Below, in pieces: positions 39,979 to 50,157 of a DNA stretch of 64,000 bases. Numbering within the stretch: the stretch's first letter is position 1; each line of letters starts with the position of its first letter. Both the position numbers and the translations under genes were made by a program. The notes below the pieces were generated by a model, which ran no database searches, was not told the origin of the DNA, and saw only the letters and a list, made by a program, of their open reading frames with translations. The DNA is from Weeksellaceae bacterium (lineage in GTDB: Bacteria > Bacteroidota > Bacteroidia > Flavobacteriales > Weeksellaceae), in contig JAKLPS010000024.1 in NCBI GenBank assembly GCA_022013695.1, positions 1-64,000 on the forward strand. The letters are read 5' to 3'.

Positions 39979-41322
39979 TTATTCATCATTTTTCGGTTTC
40001 TCAGGGTTTTTATTGAGAATAAGATAACCGATGACTCCGCCAAGAATCGAGGCTGCGAAAATACCGATCTTAGCCTGCGTCTGATATTCGGGATGACTGA
40101 AGGCAAGCGAGGTGATGAAAAGAGACATCGTAAACCCAATAGATGCGAGAAAACCAAGCCCTAAAAGATTTCGAAGATTCATCCCATCGGGCAGTTTTGC
40201 AATCTTGAGTTTGGTAAAAATTGCTGTAAACCCAACCACGCCCAGTACTTTGCCGACGACCAATCCAAGAGCAACGCCAATGGCGATGTTCGTATTGAAA
40301 AGGCTCGTGAAATCGATATTAAGATCGACGCCGGCATTCGCGATCGCAAAAATGGGTATGATGACGATGGTCACCACGGGATGCAGCGCGTGCTCCAGTC
40401 GCTGCAAAGGCGGTGTTGCCGCTAATGTTGCCACGTTTATTTTTTCCAAAACGTGCAGTTGATCGTTCGTGAGTGTCGGAGTATGTTCAGTGGGATCTAT
40501 ATTTTTAAATTGCTCGAGATATTTACTAATTGCGGAAATAAACACAGTTTCTTTAATTTTCACATCGGCAGGAATGGTAAAAGCGGCCAGCACAGCCGCA
40601 ATGGTGGCGTGAACACCGGAAATGACGAAGCAAGTCCAGACGCCGCAGATGCCGAGCAAAGCGTAAAAAGCAATCGATCTGATTCCCAATCTATTCCCAA
40701 GATACATCAGACCTAAAATCAATAAGCCCGCTGAAAGGTAGAGTAATTGTATATCTGCTGTATAAAAAAATGCGATAACCAAAACCGCTCCCAGATCATC
40801 GACGATGGCTAATGCCGTGAGAAAAACCTTCAAAGAAAGTGGGATCTTTTTCCCAAGGAGAAATAGAACGCCGAGCGCAAAAGCAATGTCCGTTGCCATC
40901 GGGATTCCCCAGCCTTTGTGCATTTCCCCGGAGGGATTGAGAAGCAGAAAAATCAAGGCCGGCATCAGCATTCCGCCGACTGCAGCCACAATAGGAAGAA
41001 GTGCCTTTCGCGGGTTCGATAATTCGCCACCGATGATTTCTCGTTTCAGCTCCAGTCCAACTACGAAAAAGAAGACCGCCATCAAGCCGTCATTAATCCA
41101 ATGATGAATGCTGAAATTAAAAAAACCAGTGCCATTCCACGTGAATCCGAAAGTTTGCTCCAAAATGTGGTGATACCCCTCTCGCAATGGCGAATTGGCC
41201 AACAGCAATGCGATGATGACACTGATTCCCAGGAGCAATCCGCCCGACTTCTCCTGCTGGATAAAACGCTGGAAAGGTTGCGCAATCTTGTCGATAGGCT
41301 TCAACTCGTATTTTTCATTCAT
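39979..41322 (-). CDS. nhaA: Na+/H+ antiporter NhaA
   Basis: HHWINDGLMAVFFFVVGLELKREIIGGEL, GWGIPMATDIAFALGVL, LTALAIVDDLGAVLVIAFFY, LGFLASIGFTMSLFI. Confidence 0.97.
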   Translation of the reverse strand: MNEKYELKPIDKIAQPFQRFIQQEKSGGLLLGISVIIALLLANSPLREGYHHILEQTFGFTWNGTGFFNFSIHHWINDGLMAVFFFVVGLELKREIIGGELSNPRKALLPIVAAVGGMLMPALIFLLLNPSGEMHKGWGIPMATDIAFALGVLFLLGKKIPLSLKVFLTALAIVDDLGAVLVIAFFYTADIQLLYLSAGLLILGLMYLGNRLGIRSIAFYALLGICGVWTCFVISGVHATIAAVLAAFTIPADVKIKETVFISAISKYLEQFKNIDPTEHTPTLTNDQLHVLEKINVATLAATPPLQRLEHALHPVVTIVIIPIFAIANAGVDLNIDFTSLFNTNIAIGVALGLVVGKVLGVVGFTAIFTKLKIAKLPDGMNLRNLLGLGFLASIGFTMSLFITSLAFSHPEYQTQAKIGIFAASILGGVIGYLILNKNPEKPKNDE

Positions 41323-41385
41323 AATTTGCCAAAGATAGTAAGTTCAAATTTATGAATTTGCTAAAAGTGAAAAGCGGTTTTTTCG

Positions 41386-42396
41386 CTAAATATTAAAATC
41401 TTTTTTCGGATTGAAAAGGTAAATCATGAAGAAAAACAGAATAGAAACGGCTAAGAAATATTGGTAATAATGCACAGCAGACTGGGAACTCACTGTGGTG
41501 GTGGTGCTGCCCGTCGATTTTTCCAATTCTGCTTCCAGCTCGGTGATTGCGGCATCCAGATTATTTCCGTCGATGTAGGATCCGCCCGTCGATGAAGCTA
41601 TGTTTTTGAGTGCTTTCGTCTGCAATCGGGAAACGACTGTCTCGCCAAACATATCGGTTTTGTAGCCCATCAATTGTCCGTAGTAATATTCGGGGATTGG
41701 TGCGCCTTCTTCCGTTCCCACGCCTATGGTCGTCACTTTGATGCCTTCCTTATTGGCTAGATCGATAGCATCGTCTTCGTGGCCTTCATTATCTTCGCCA
41801 TCGCTTATTAAGACAGCATTTTTGGACCCTTTGCGGATCTTATTAAGTTTTTGAGCGGCCACTTCCATTGCTTTCAGAAAATCGGTTCCCTGGTTTTGCA
41901 CCACGCTGGTTTCGATGCCGGAAAGATAAGTTTCTGCCGCAGAATAATCGGTGGACAAAGGCATTACCGAATAGGCATCGCCGGCAAAAACAACAATTCC
42001 CACTCTATCATTGCTCATTTTTTGAAGCGCATTAATGATGATATTTTTAGCTTGATCCAATCGGCTTGGTGGGATGTCTTGCGCGTTCATCGAGTTGGAA
42101 ACATCCAGAACAAAGATCGTATTGCTGACAGTCTGCGTGACGCTGATCTCCTCTCTACCACCCAGCAGATCGATGATTGCAAAAATTAAAAACAAAAGAC
42201 CCAAGAGATACAGAATCGGAAAAATCCTGGCAAATCCGGAAGTTTTTTCGAACAAAACCTCCTGAAATCGGTCTTCTGCAAAGATATTTCTGCGTTTATT
42301 TTTCCACCGAAAATAATGAATGATAAAATAACCGATGACAGGCAGCAACAGCAGCAACAGCAGATACCAGTAATTTCCTAAATACCAATTCATCAT
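41386..42396 (-). CDS. VWA domain membrane protein (BatB-like)
   Basis: FVLDVSNSMNAQDIPPSRLDQAKNII, MIDAS motif, N- and C-terminal TM helices; bat-type operon. Confidence 0.88.
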   Translation of the reverse strand: MMNWYLGNYWYLLLLLLLPVIGYFIIHYFRWKNKRRNIFAEDRFQEVLFEKTSGFARIFPILYLLGLLFLIFAIIDLLGGREEISVTQTVSNTIFVLDVSNSMNAQDIPPSRLDQAKNIIINALQKMSNDRVGIVVFAGDAYSVMPLSTDYSAAETYLSGIETSVVQNQGTDFLKAMEVAAQKLNKIRKGSKNAVLISDGEDNEGHEDDAIDLANKEGIKVTTIGVGTEEGAPIPEYYYGQLMGYKTDMFGETVVSRLQTKALKNIASSTGGSYIDGNNLDAAITELEAELEKSTGSTTTTVSSQSAVHYYQYFLAVSILFFFMIYLFNPKKDFNI

Positions 42397-42404
42397 CTAA
42401 TTTC

Positions 42405-43394
42405 TTAATTCAAAATTTTAAAAAATACCCAGCGAAATAAGGCATCCAACACCAGAAATCCTAAAGCAATCCAAAGAAAAATCCTGAAATATTCTTCATA
42501 ATTATAAAGTTTACTTGTTTTCACATCCGATCTTTCCAATTGGTCGATCTCATCATAAACGCTTTGAAGGCTGCTGTTGTCCGTTGCACGGAAGTATTTT
42601 CCACCGGTCAATTGGGCAATATCCATCAACGTATTTTCATCAATTTGCGTTTTCTGTTCTGTAAAAACGATGTCTCCAAAAATATTGGTTCCTGTGGGGA
42701 AAGCAGCAAATCCGTTGCTTCCGATTCCGATTGTATAGACCTTGATTCCGTTATTCTTAGCAAGTTCAGCGGCTATTTGTGGGGGCATCGCATTGACGAT
42801 TGTGTTCACACCATCGGTCATCAGGATGATAATTTTACTTTTGGCTTTACTGTTTTTGAGGTGATTGACTGCGACAGACAAGCCTTCTCCAATGGCAGTT
42901 CCGGCTTGCAACTCCAACGGATTCAGTTGATTAATTTCGTCCACAACCACTTGATGATCTGTGGTAAGCGGCACTTTGGTGTAAGCTTCGCCGGAGTAAG
43001 CCACGAGACCAATTCTGTCATTTTCTCTTTTGTTCACAAAATCGATGGCGATTTTTTTCAATGCGTCCAGCCGATCGGGATCCAAATCTTTGGCGAGCAT
43101 ACTGAGCGAAACGTCCACCGCAAGCATAATATCGATCCCTTTGGTCTCATCCCGATCTTGCGAAATCGTATAAGTTCTTGGCCTTGCCAAAGCGATGATC
43201 AATGCTGTCAGGATAAAATATTTCGAAACCTTTAGGAATGTCATTACCAAAGAAATATTCGCACTCGGCCGCATATTCTGCACCGAAGGCACAGCTATCC
43301 CCCGACTCTTTTTTTTGCCCGCATCCCGAATGAAAAGCGGAATAAACAAAATAAAAAGCAGTAAAAACCAAGGACTGTAGAACTCGAAATTCAC
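42405..43394 (-). CDS. VWA domain membrane protein (BatA-like)
   Basis: IDIMLAVDVSLSMLAKDLDPDRLDALKKIAIDFVNKRENDRIGLVAYSGEAYTKVPLTTD. Confidence 0.9.
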   Translation of the reverse strand: MNFEFYSPWFLLLFILFIPLFIRDAGKKKSRGIAVPSVQNMRPSANISLVMTFLKVSKYFILTALIIALARPRTYTISQDRDETKGIDIMLAVDVSLSMLAKDLDPDRLDALKKIAIDFVNKRENDRIGLVAYSGEAYTKVPLTTDHQVVVDEINQLNPLELQAGTAIGEGLSVAVNHLKNSKAKSKIIILMTDGVNTIVNAMPPQIAAELAKNNGIKVYTIGIGSNGFAAFPTGTNIFGDIVFTEQKTQIDENTLMDIAQLTGGKYFRATDNSSLQSVYDEIDQLERSDVKTSKLYNYEEYFRIFLWIALGFLVLDALFRWVFFKILN

Positions 43395-43450
43395 GGGTAA
43401 ATTATAATTGATAAATGTTGATTGATAAATGATGATTGATAAAGCATTTC

Positions 43451-44368
43451 CTACTGCATTGTTCTCAGGTTTTCTGCCTCAACATCTTTGGTAGACCGTT
43501 TGACAAACTCTCTTATTTCCGTAAAATCTTTTGACATAATTTCTTGATTCGGGATTGTTTTTGCAAATTTAACCAAATCCCCGCGCAGGAATATTTCTTC
43601 CACAATTTTTTCGTTTTCTTGCGAAATGGCGTTGGTAGATTTCATATAAGCAATCAAATCGTCCGTCAGCAGAACGTCTGCCGGAATCTGATATTGCTTG
43701 GTGATGAATGCTCTCGAAATTTCTATTAATTCTACATAAAAAGCGCGGAAATTCTCGTTCTCGATGTAGTTTTTCTTCCGCAATTTTTCCAGATCTTTCA
43801 AGGTCTGATTGGTCGTGACCACGGGACTGCTTTTGCGCTTTTTCCCATATCTGACGATGCCAATGATCAAAATAATGAGGGCAATAATCAATATGGCGAG
43901 CAGAACATAGAATTTGTAGAGTTCCCAATAATCTTGGATGTCCAGCTTCACCTCCTTATTCTTCATAATGTCATTGATCTGATCGCCTTTTTGGGCAGTA
44001 TTGATGACTTCTACTTCGTACGGAATCGTTTTCAGAACTTGATCGCCCACTTTGACTTCGATTTCCGGAATGGTAAATTTACCTTCTTGGAAAACCGCAA
44101 ATTTTACCGACCTCAGATAGACATCTTTTTGGATCGCAATACTGTCATTCACTACTTCGAAATGGAAAGGCAGAAGTTCGTTTCTCGGAGCCATCTGAAC
44201 ATCTTTGCCCTGAAGATCCACGATTTGAATTTTATAAATAGCCACTTCGCCCAGAGCTAAAGTGGTCTTATCGAGACTGGAAGATAAGGTTTGAGAAAAT
44301 CCTAAAAATGATGAGAGGATAAAAAAGAAAAAATATAATTGATATGATTTGAATCTTTGCATTTGCAA
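43451..44368 (-). CDS. BatD-like exported/membrane protein
   Basis: Signal peptide, beta-rich periplasmic region, central TM (FYVLLAILIIALIILIIGIVRYGKK), position between DUF58 and batA-like genes. Confidence 0.65.
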   Translation of the reverse strand: MQMQRFKSYQLYFFFFILSSFLGFSQTLSSSLDKTTLALGEVAIYKIQIVDLQGKDVQMAPRNELLPFHFEVVNDSIAIQKDVYLRSVKFAVFQEGKFTIPEIEVKVGDQVLKTIPYEVEVINTAQKGDQINDIMKNKEVKLDIQDYWELYKFYVLLAILIIALIILIIGIVRYGKKRKSSPVVTTNQTLKDLEKLRKKNYIENENFRAFYVELIEISRAFITKQYQIPADVLLTDDLIAYMKSTNAISQENEKIVEEIFLRGDLVKFAKTIPNQEIMSKDFTEIREFVKRSTKDVEAENLRTMQ

Positions 44369-44407
44369 TTTCTAACTTCTAAATTTCTAATTTCTAACTT
44401 CTAAAAA

Positions 44408-45268
44408 CTACTTCTTAAAATATTGATACAAAAACTTACTGTAATCATCCGAGGTCTTGATATCCAAAAAATGCGCCGACGAATTCTCAAATTCCTCTTT
44501 GATTTGTCGCATTTTTCGCTTCTGCAATTCTCCAAATTCGTACCGCCATCTTGCGCTGGAAGTGTTTGCCCAAACTTGCTGCCCGGTTTCAGCATCCCGA
44601 AAAAGCGCATAGCCGATATCCGGGATTTCCATATCCTTCTCGTCAAAAACCCGAAGTCCCAGCAACTGATGTTTTCTGGCCGTGACATTCAGGATTTTTT
44701 GGTCAAATTCATCTTCAAAATCCGAAAAAAGAAATATGAGCGATTTTCTTTTGAAGACGCTCATCATATAATTAAAAGCCGCATCCAGATTGGATTTTGT
44801 CGGAACATAATCGGCGGTCAAAATATTACTGATGAGCGACAAAACGTGCTTTCTTCCCTTTTGAGGCGGAACCACTTTTAGGACTTTGTCGGCATACAAA
44901 ATCAATCCGACTTTGTCATTATTTCCGGCGGCAAAAAATCCCAGTGAGGCGCAGATTTCGGCTACATATTCCCTTTTTAGCTGAGTCTTCGTTCCGTAAT
45001 CCATTGAGGCAGAAATATCTACGACAAGCATCATCGTCAATTCGCGCTCTTCCTCCATCACTTTTACGAATGGCTCGCGGAATCGAGCCGTTTTGTTCCA
45101 GTCCATTCTCCTCGTATCGTCGCCAAATTGATATTGTCGAACTTCGGAAAACGTCATTCCCTGACCTTTGAAAGCGCTGTGATATTGCCCCATCAGTGAT
45201 GCTTCCGTCTTCTTGCGGGTTCGGATTTCTATTTGCTTTACTTTTTTGACAATATCCTGTATGTTCAA
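44408..45268 (-). CDS. DUF58 domain-containing protein
   Basis: YHSAFKGQGMTFSEVRQYQFGDDTRRMDWNKTARFREPFVKVMEEERELTMMLVVDISASM. Confidence 0.93.
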   Translation of the reverse strand: MNIQDIVKKVKQIEIRTRKKTEASLMGQYHSAFKGQGMTFSEVRQYQFGDDTRRMDWNKTARFREPFVKVMEEERELTMMLVVDISASMDYGTKTQLKREYVAEICASLGFFAAGNNDKVGLILYADKVLKVVPPQKGRKHVLSLISNILTADYVPTKSNLDAAFNYMMSVFKRKSLIFLFSDFEDEFDQKILNVTARKHQLLGLRVFDEKDMEIPDIGYALFRDAETGQQVWANTSSARWRYEFGELQKRKMRQIKEEFENSSAHFLDIKTSDDYSKFLYQYFKK

Positions 45269-45454
45269 GATTATGGGTTTTTAAGATTTTTAAAAATAAG
45301 ATTAAGTCTTATTTAAACTTTAAACAATTTCGTTTCTTGGCGGTCATCGGTTGATAGTTTTCAGACCTCTTAGTTTTTTCAAAAACAATACGACGAGTGA
45401 CCACTATCAAAAGATTAACCAAATTTTGAGGATTTAAAAACCTCTTTTATAAAT

Positions 45455-45910
45455 TTAATTTAATTCAATAGAAACATTAATCCATTCGTCATCAAACTTC
45501 GTCTCATATTTTTTATAAAAATTGATCGCAGGCTCATTCCAGTTCAAAACCTGAAAAACAATTCCGGAATAATTTTTGGATTTTGCATAATCCAAAGTTT
45601 TATCGAACAGAGATTTTCCGATGCCGTTTCCTCTCAATTTTTCTGTCACAATAAGGTCTTCCAGATATAATCTTTGCCCTTTCCAAGTAGAATATCTGAC
45701 GTAATATAAAGAAAGTCCTACAATCTCATCTTCGCGCTCTGCTACAAAAGCGCCCCAAACCGGTTGACTTCCAAAACCAGCATCTACGAATTCTTGCAAG
45801 GTAACGGTGACTTCTTCCGGCGCCTTTTCATATGCTGCCAGTTCTTTGATAAGATCCAGCATCGCCAGGCAATCCTCAGGAATGGCTTGTCTGATGATCA
45901 AATTTTTCAT
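45455..45910 (-). CDS. GNAT family N-acetyltransferase
   Basis: IRQAIPEDCLAMLDLIKELAAYEKAPEEV..., LYLEDLIVTEKLRGNGIGKSLFDKTLDYAK, VLNWNEPAINFYKKY. Confidence 0.93.
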   Translation of the reverse strand: MKNLIIRQAIPEDCLAMLDLIKELAAYEKAPEEVTVTLQEFVDAGFGSQPVWGAFVAEREDEIVGLSLYYVRYSTWKGQRLYLEDLIVTEKLRGNGIGKSLFDKTLDYAKSKNYSGIVFQVLNWNEPAINFYKKYETKFDDEWINVSIELN

Positions 45911-46914
45911 TAAGGCGCCTGTATTTTGGCTAGAATTTTATTCACAATATCATCTTGAGTCACTTCCTCGGCCTCCGCCTCGAAGCTTAAACCAATCCTA
46001 TGTCTTAGAACATCTTTTGCGATCGCTTTCACATCTTCTGGGATTACGAAAGCTCTTCCTTTGATAAATGCATAAGCTCTAGAAGCGATTGCCAGGTTGA
46101 TACTCGCTCTGGGGGATGCACCGAAACTGATATAATTTTTGATTTCGGACAAGCCGTGTTTTTCGGGATATCGGGTTGCGAAGACCATATCGAGAATATA
46201 TTTTTCGATTTTTTCGTCGAGGTAAATTTGGTTGATGAGTTTCTTGGCTTCCAGAATTTGATTAAGATCCACGACTTTTCTGATTTGCGGAATATCCTGT
46301 GTAGAAACCATTCTCATTACCTTTCTCTCATCCTCAAATTCCGGATAATCGATTTTGCATTTGAGCATAAAACGGTCGGTTTGAGCTTCTGGCAACAGAT
46401 AAGTTCCTTCCTGATCAATTGGGTTTTGAGTGGCCAATACAAGAAACGGTTTTGGCAAAGGCATCGTGTCATCGCCGATAGTGACTTGTTTTTCTTGCAT
46501 CACTTCCAGCAGTGCGGACTGTACTTTTGCGGGCGCGCGGTTGATCTCATCGGCCAAAACGAAATTGGCAAAAACGGGACCTCTTTTGATGCTGAAATCG
46601 TTGTCTTTGACATTATAAATCATCGTCCCGACAACGTCTGCCGGCAACAGGTCGGGCGTAAACTGTATTCTGGAAAATTTCCCATCTACTGCTTCGGCTA
46701 AGGTTTTGATGGCTAAGGTTTTTGCCAAGCCCGGAACGCCTTCCAAAAGAACGTGTCCGTTGCCGAGAAGTCCGATGAGCAGGCGGTCTATCATATATTC
46801 CTGACCGATGATAGCTCGGTTGATTTCTTGTTTTAAAATGGAAAAAAAGTAATTCTGTTCTTTTACTTTTTCGGTAAGCTGCTTGATATCTTCTGCTTGA
46901 TTCAATTCTGACAT
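45910..46914 (-). CDS. MoxR family AAA+ ATPase
   Basis: GNGHVLLEGVPGLAKTLAIKTLAEAV, FVLADEINRAPAKVQSALLEVMQEKQVTIGD, LATQNPIDQEGTYLLPEAQTDRFMLK. Confidence 0.96.
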   Translation of the reverse strand: MSELNQAEDIKQLTEKVKEQNYFFSILKQEINRAIIGQEYMIDRLLIGLLGNGHVLLEGVPGLAKTLAIKTLAEAVDGKFSRIQFTPDLLPADVVGTMIYNVKDNDFSIKRGPVFANFVLADEINRAPAKVQSALLEVMQEKQVTIGDDTMPLPKPFLVLATQNPIDQEGTYLLPEAQTDRFMLKCKIDYPEFEDERKVMRMVSTQDIPQIRKVVDLNQILEAKKLINQIYLDEKIEKYILDMVFATRYPEKHGLSEIKNYISFGASPRASINLAIASRAYAFIKGRAFVIPEDVKAIAKDVLRHRIGLSFEAEAEEVTQDDIVNKILAKIQAP

Positions 46915-47135
46915 AGTAAATCTTAAAATAATTGGTAAATTTCACATAAAATCCAGCAAATGCAAACATAAGAATTGCCAATGTTGCGTTAAATATTTGT
47001 TAAATCGATAGAAGTTGACTTGTGGCAAACGGAGGTTTGTTCCGCATCGTTTCAACTATCTCGAATAAATGTGGATGTTTTGCCGTTTATTTATAATTGA
47101 ATTAACTTTGAACATCATAAAATCGATCCTAAAAA

Positions 47136-47612
47136 ATGAATTATCATTTTGCCAACCATAGACAGGTCCGAAAAAATCTGTTGAATATCCTCAAAACCAC
47201 CTCGGAAAAAGACCTCCTTGCCATTCCGGACGGTTTCAACAACAATATCTATTGGAACATTGCCCATTGCGTGGCGCAGCAACAATTGCTTTGCTATTAC
47301 CTGAGCGGAAATCATTTCCGAATCGATAAATATTGGGTAGAAACTTATAAGAAAGGAACCTTTGCCAACGTGGATGTGGATCAATCCGAAATGGAGGATT
47401 TGGCCTTCCTCCTTATCGAAACTTCAAAAATATTGATGAAAGATTATGATGATGATTTTTTCACGGATTACACGCCATACTCTACAAGTTTTGGAGTTGA
47501 TTTGAAAAATATTCAGGACGCGATCATTTTCAACAATATGCACGAGAGCATCCATTACGGCTACATTCTTGCGCAGAAACGGTCTTTGATTGCGGAAGGT
47601 TTAAGTTTGTGA
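47136..47612 (+). CDS. DinB family protein
   Basis: IYWNIAHCVAQQQLLCYYLSG and HESIHYGYILAQKRSL, DinB-like metal-binding His pattern. Confidence 0.8.
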   Translation: MNYHFANHRQVRKNLLNILKTTSEKDLLAIPDGFNNNIYWNIAHCVAQQQLLCYYLSGNHFRIDKYWVETYKKGTFANVDVDQSEMEDLAFLLIETSKILMKDYDDDFFTDYTPYSTSFGVDLKNIQDAIIFNNMHESIHYGYILAQKRSLIAEGLSL

Positions 47613-47625
47613 TCGTCATATAATT

Positions 47626-47658
47626 AAACCTTCAAGGTTTCTAAAACCTTGAAGGTTT
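47626..47658. repeat. Nested palindrome, copy 1
   Basis: AAACCTTCAAGGTTT-cta-AAACCTTGAAGGTTT; the same 15-bp arms occur at 56932-56964. Confidence 0.85.
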
Positions 47659-47676
47659 GAAAAATTTAAACAGCAA

Positions 47677-48111
47677 ATGTATCTCCGATCTCTTTTCCCT
47701 ATTTTTCTGTTACTTATTTTATCATTTTCAAAATCGGAGAATGAACGGTTTCAATATTATAAACCCATCAGCAAAACCCAAGAAATAGAAGTTCTTTATT
47801 TGACTTGGGAAGATACGAATCTACCAAACTTCGTAAAGGTTTCTGATTATAAAAAATTTGGCGACAAGGCAGAACTGATTGAGTATTGTTTCTATGTAGA
47901 TTCCAAAGATCCTGAGAAAAGAAAGTTCAAAATCCCTGTGACGACGGATAAACTAATCAAGAAAATACCGTTAAAAATCAAAGGAAAATTCTACAAAACC
48001 AAACAATTTGACGACACCTTTCCCACGCCACTCTTCGAAGATCTCAGAAAAACCGGCGACCTAAAATTCAAACCAAAAAATGACGAGTTTTTGGTATTTG
48101 TGCTGGATTAA
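47677..48111 (+). CDS. Exported hypothetical protein
   Basis: ATG ORF with hydrophobic N-terminus (MYLRSLFPIFLLLILSFSKS); no family recognised. Confidence 0.6.
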   Translation: MYLRSLFPIFLLLILSFSKSENERFQYYKPISKTQEIEVLYLTWEDTNLPNFVKVSDYKKFGDKAELIEYCFYVDSKDPEKRKFKIPVTTDKLIKKIPLKIKGKFYKTKQFDDTFPTPLFEDLRKTGDLKFKPKNDEFLVFVLD

Positions 48112-48296
48112 GTCCTTAAAATCACAAAAGTTTTACTTATTTTTTTAAGACTTAAAGTATTGCCGCATTTTTTGCTTTTTTTCAATGTTTAATATCAATT
48201 TCTTTTGTGCCTTTTGTGGTTCGACATAGAACTTTACAATTTTGTTGAGCTAAAATTAATCTCAAAAGACTACTTTTGCAAAACAAAATCTCATCG

Positions 48297-49043
48297 ATGA
48301 ATCCAGAGAAAAAAGACGATTTCATATTCGGCTTAAGACCAGTGATGGAAGCCATAGAAGCCGGCAAAACCGTTGATAAAATATTTTTGCAAAACGCATT
48401 AACCGGCGAGATTTATTTAGAATTGAAACAACTTTTGGCGAAGCACAATCTCCGTCCCAATTACGTTCCTGTAGAAAAACTCAACCGTTTCACGCGCAAA
48501 AACCACCAGGGCGTGGTTGCCTTCATTTCCGACGTTCCTTTCCATAAAATCGAGGATGTTTTGCCTCAGCTTTTTGAGGAAGGAAAAACACCTTTGCTAT
48601 TAATTCTTGATAGATTAACCGATGTTCGAAACTTCGGAGCGATCTGCAGAACGGCAGAATGCGTGGGCGTGGATGCGGTTTTGATCCCCGAAAAAGGCGG
48701 CGCACCCATCAATTCGGATGCGATTAAAACTTCGGCAGGCGCGATTTATAATATTAAAATTTGCAAAGAAAAAAATCTGGCACATTCGGTAGATTTTCTC
48801 CAGCAAAGTGGTTTGAAAGTCTTCGCCGCCACCGAAAAGGCTCAAAAATTGATATACGATGTAGATTTCACAGAACCGTGCGCCATCGTGATGGGAAATG
48901 AGGAAACCGGGATTTCGAAAGAAGTGCTTCATCATTCTGACGAAAAAATGAAACTGCCAATAACAGGTAAAACCCAATCCTTGAACGTCTCTGTAGCCTG
49001 CGGCGCCATTCTTTATGAAGCTGTGAGACAGAAGTTAAATTAA
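48297..49043 (+). CDS. rlmB: 23S rRNA (guanosine(2251)-2'-O)-methyltransferase (SpoU family)
   Basis: FGLRPVMEAIEAGKTVDKIFLQ, LDRLTDVRNFGAICRTAECVGVDAVLIP, IVMGNEETGIS, LNVSVACGAILYEAVRQK; start placed at MNPEKKDDF. Confidence 0.95.
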   Translation: MNPEKKDDFIFGLRPVMEAIEAGKTVDKIFLQNALTGEIYLELKQLLAKHNLRPNYVPVEKLNRFTRKNHQGVVAFISDVPFHKIEDVLPQLFEEGKTPLLLILDRLTDVRNFGAICRTAECVGVDAVLIPEKGGAPINSDAIKTSAGAIYNIKICKEKNLAHSVDFLQQSGLKVFAATEKAQKLIYDVDFTEPCAIVMGNEETGISKEVLHHSDEKMKLPITGKTQSLNVSVACGAILYEAVRQKLN

Positions 49044-49091
49044 AAAACAAGAATCGAGAACAAAGAGAAAAGATTCTATAAATCAAATTAA

Positions 49092-50132
49092 ATGAAAAAA
49101 TTAACAGCGTTTGCGCTTATTGCCTTGGCTTTGATCGCCTGTAAAAAGGAGACGAAAACCATTACCAAAGTGGATCCAAAAACAGGGAAAACAGAAACTG
49201 TAACCGTAGAAGTTTCTCCGGAAGAATCAGCAAAACCGAAAGCCATCGCAGACAGCAGCGGCGTTTACAAGCAGAAATTCATTTTGGAAAAAGGCGCAAC
49301 TTATCCTTTGGTGTCCTATCAAAGAGAAATCCAATCTCTGACAGCGCCCGACGGAAAAACAATGTCTGCAACAAATGAAACGACGGACGAAATGTCCGTA
49401 ACCGTCAATGATTTTAAAGATAATATCTACAGTTTGACCTTGAATATGACTGGAAAAAGAATGTCCAATTCTGCAAACGGAAAAACGATGGTCATCGATA
49501 CCAAACAAGCTGCGCCGAAAGAAGATGCCCTGAAAATGGATTATCTTGTAAGCAAAGGCTTAGCTGGCAACAAATTGAATGTAAAAATGGATGCTTTCGG
49601 AAATATTAAAACTGTTTCAGGATTTGATGTCGTTTATAACAATCTGAAAAAAGCCATCGCAGGAACCGTGAAAGATAAAAAACAGCAAGATGCTTTTATA
49701 GAAAGCTTCAAAGCAGGATTCAACGAAAATATGATGAAAGAACAATTGGGTAAAAATCTGAAACTTCTTCCTTCAAAAGGGGCAAAAATTGGTGATAAGT
49801 GGACTGATTCTGAAGATATCGTTCCAGGAAAAGTGAAACAAAATCTGACTTTCACGTTGCTAAAAGTCGAAGACGGAAAAGCAGAAATCGGCTTGACGGG
49901 CGTAATTCCTTCGAAATCTGACAAGCAGACGCAAAACGGAATGACCCACACGATGAGTGTGGGAGGAACAGAAAGCGGAAAAATTATTATTGACGAAAAT
50001 ACAGGCTGGCTTCTGAACCAAAACCTGAACATCAAAACCACTCAGAAAGAAAGCGTGACCGACGGAAAACAGACGCAAACGATGAGCAAAAACTCGACGA
50101 CGTCTATCATCATCAATCCGGCCTATAAATAA
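49092..50132 (+). CDS. Lipoprotein, DUF6263-like
   Basis: Lipobox ALALIACKKETK; family label from general resemblance only. Confidence 0.7.
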   Translation: MKKLTAFALIALALIACKKETKTITKVDPKTGKTETVTVEVSPEESAKPKAIADSSGVYKQKFILEKGATYPLVSYQREIQSLTAPDGKTMSATNETTDEMSVTVNDFKDNIYSLTLNMTGKRMSNSANGKTMVIDTKQAAPKEDALKMDYLVSKGLAGNKLNVKMDAFGNIKTVSGFDVVYNNLKKAIAGTVKDKKQQDAFIESFKAGFNENMMKEQLGKNLKLLPSKGAKIGDKWTDSEDIVPGKVKQNLTFTLLKVEDGKAEIGLTGVIPSKSDKQTQNGMTHTMSVGGTESGKIIIDENTGWLLNQNLNIKTTQKESVTDGKQTQTMSKNSTTSIIINPAYK

Positions 50133-50157
50133 AAGCATTCAACAAAACCCAAAGAAA

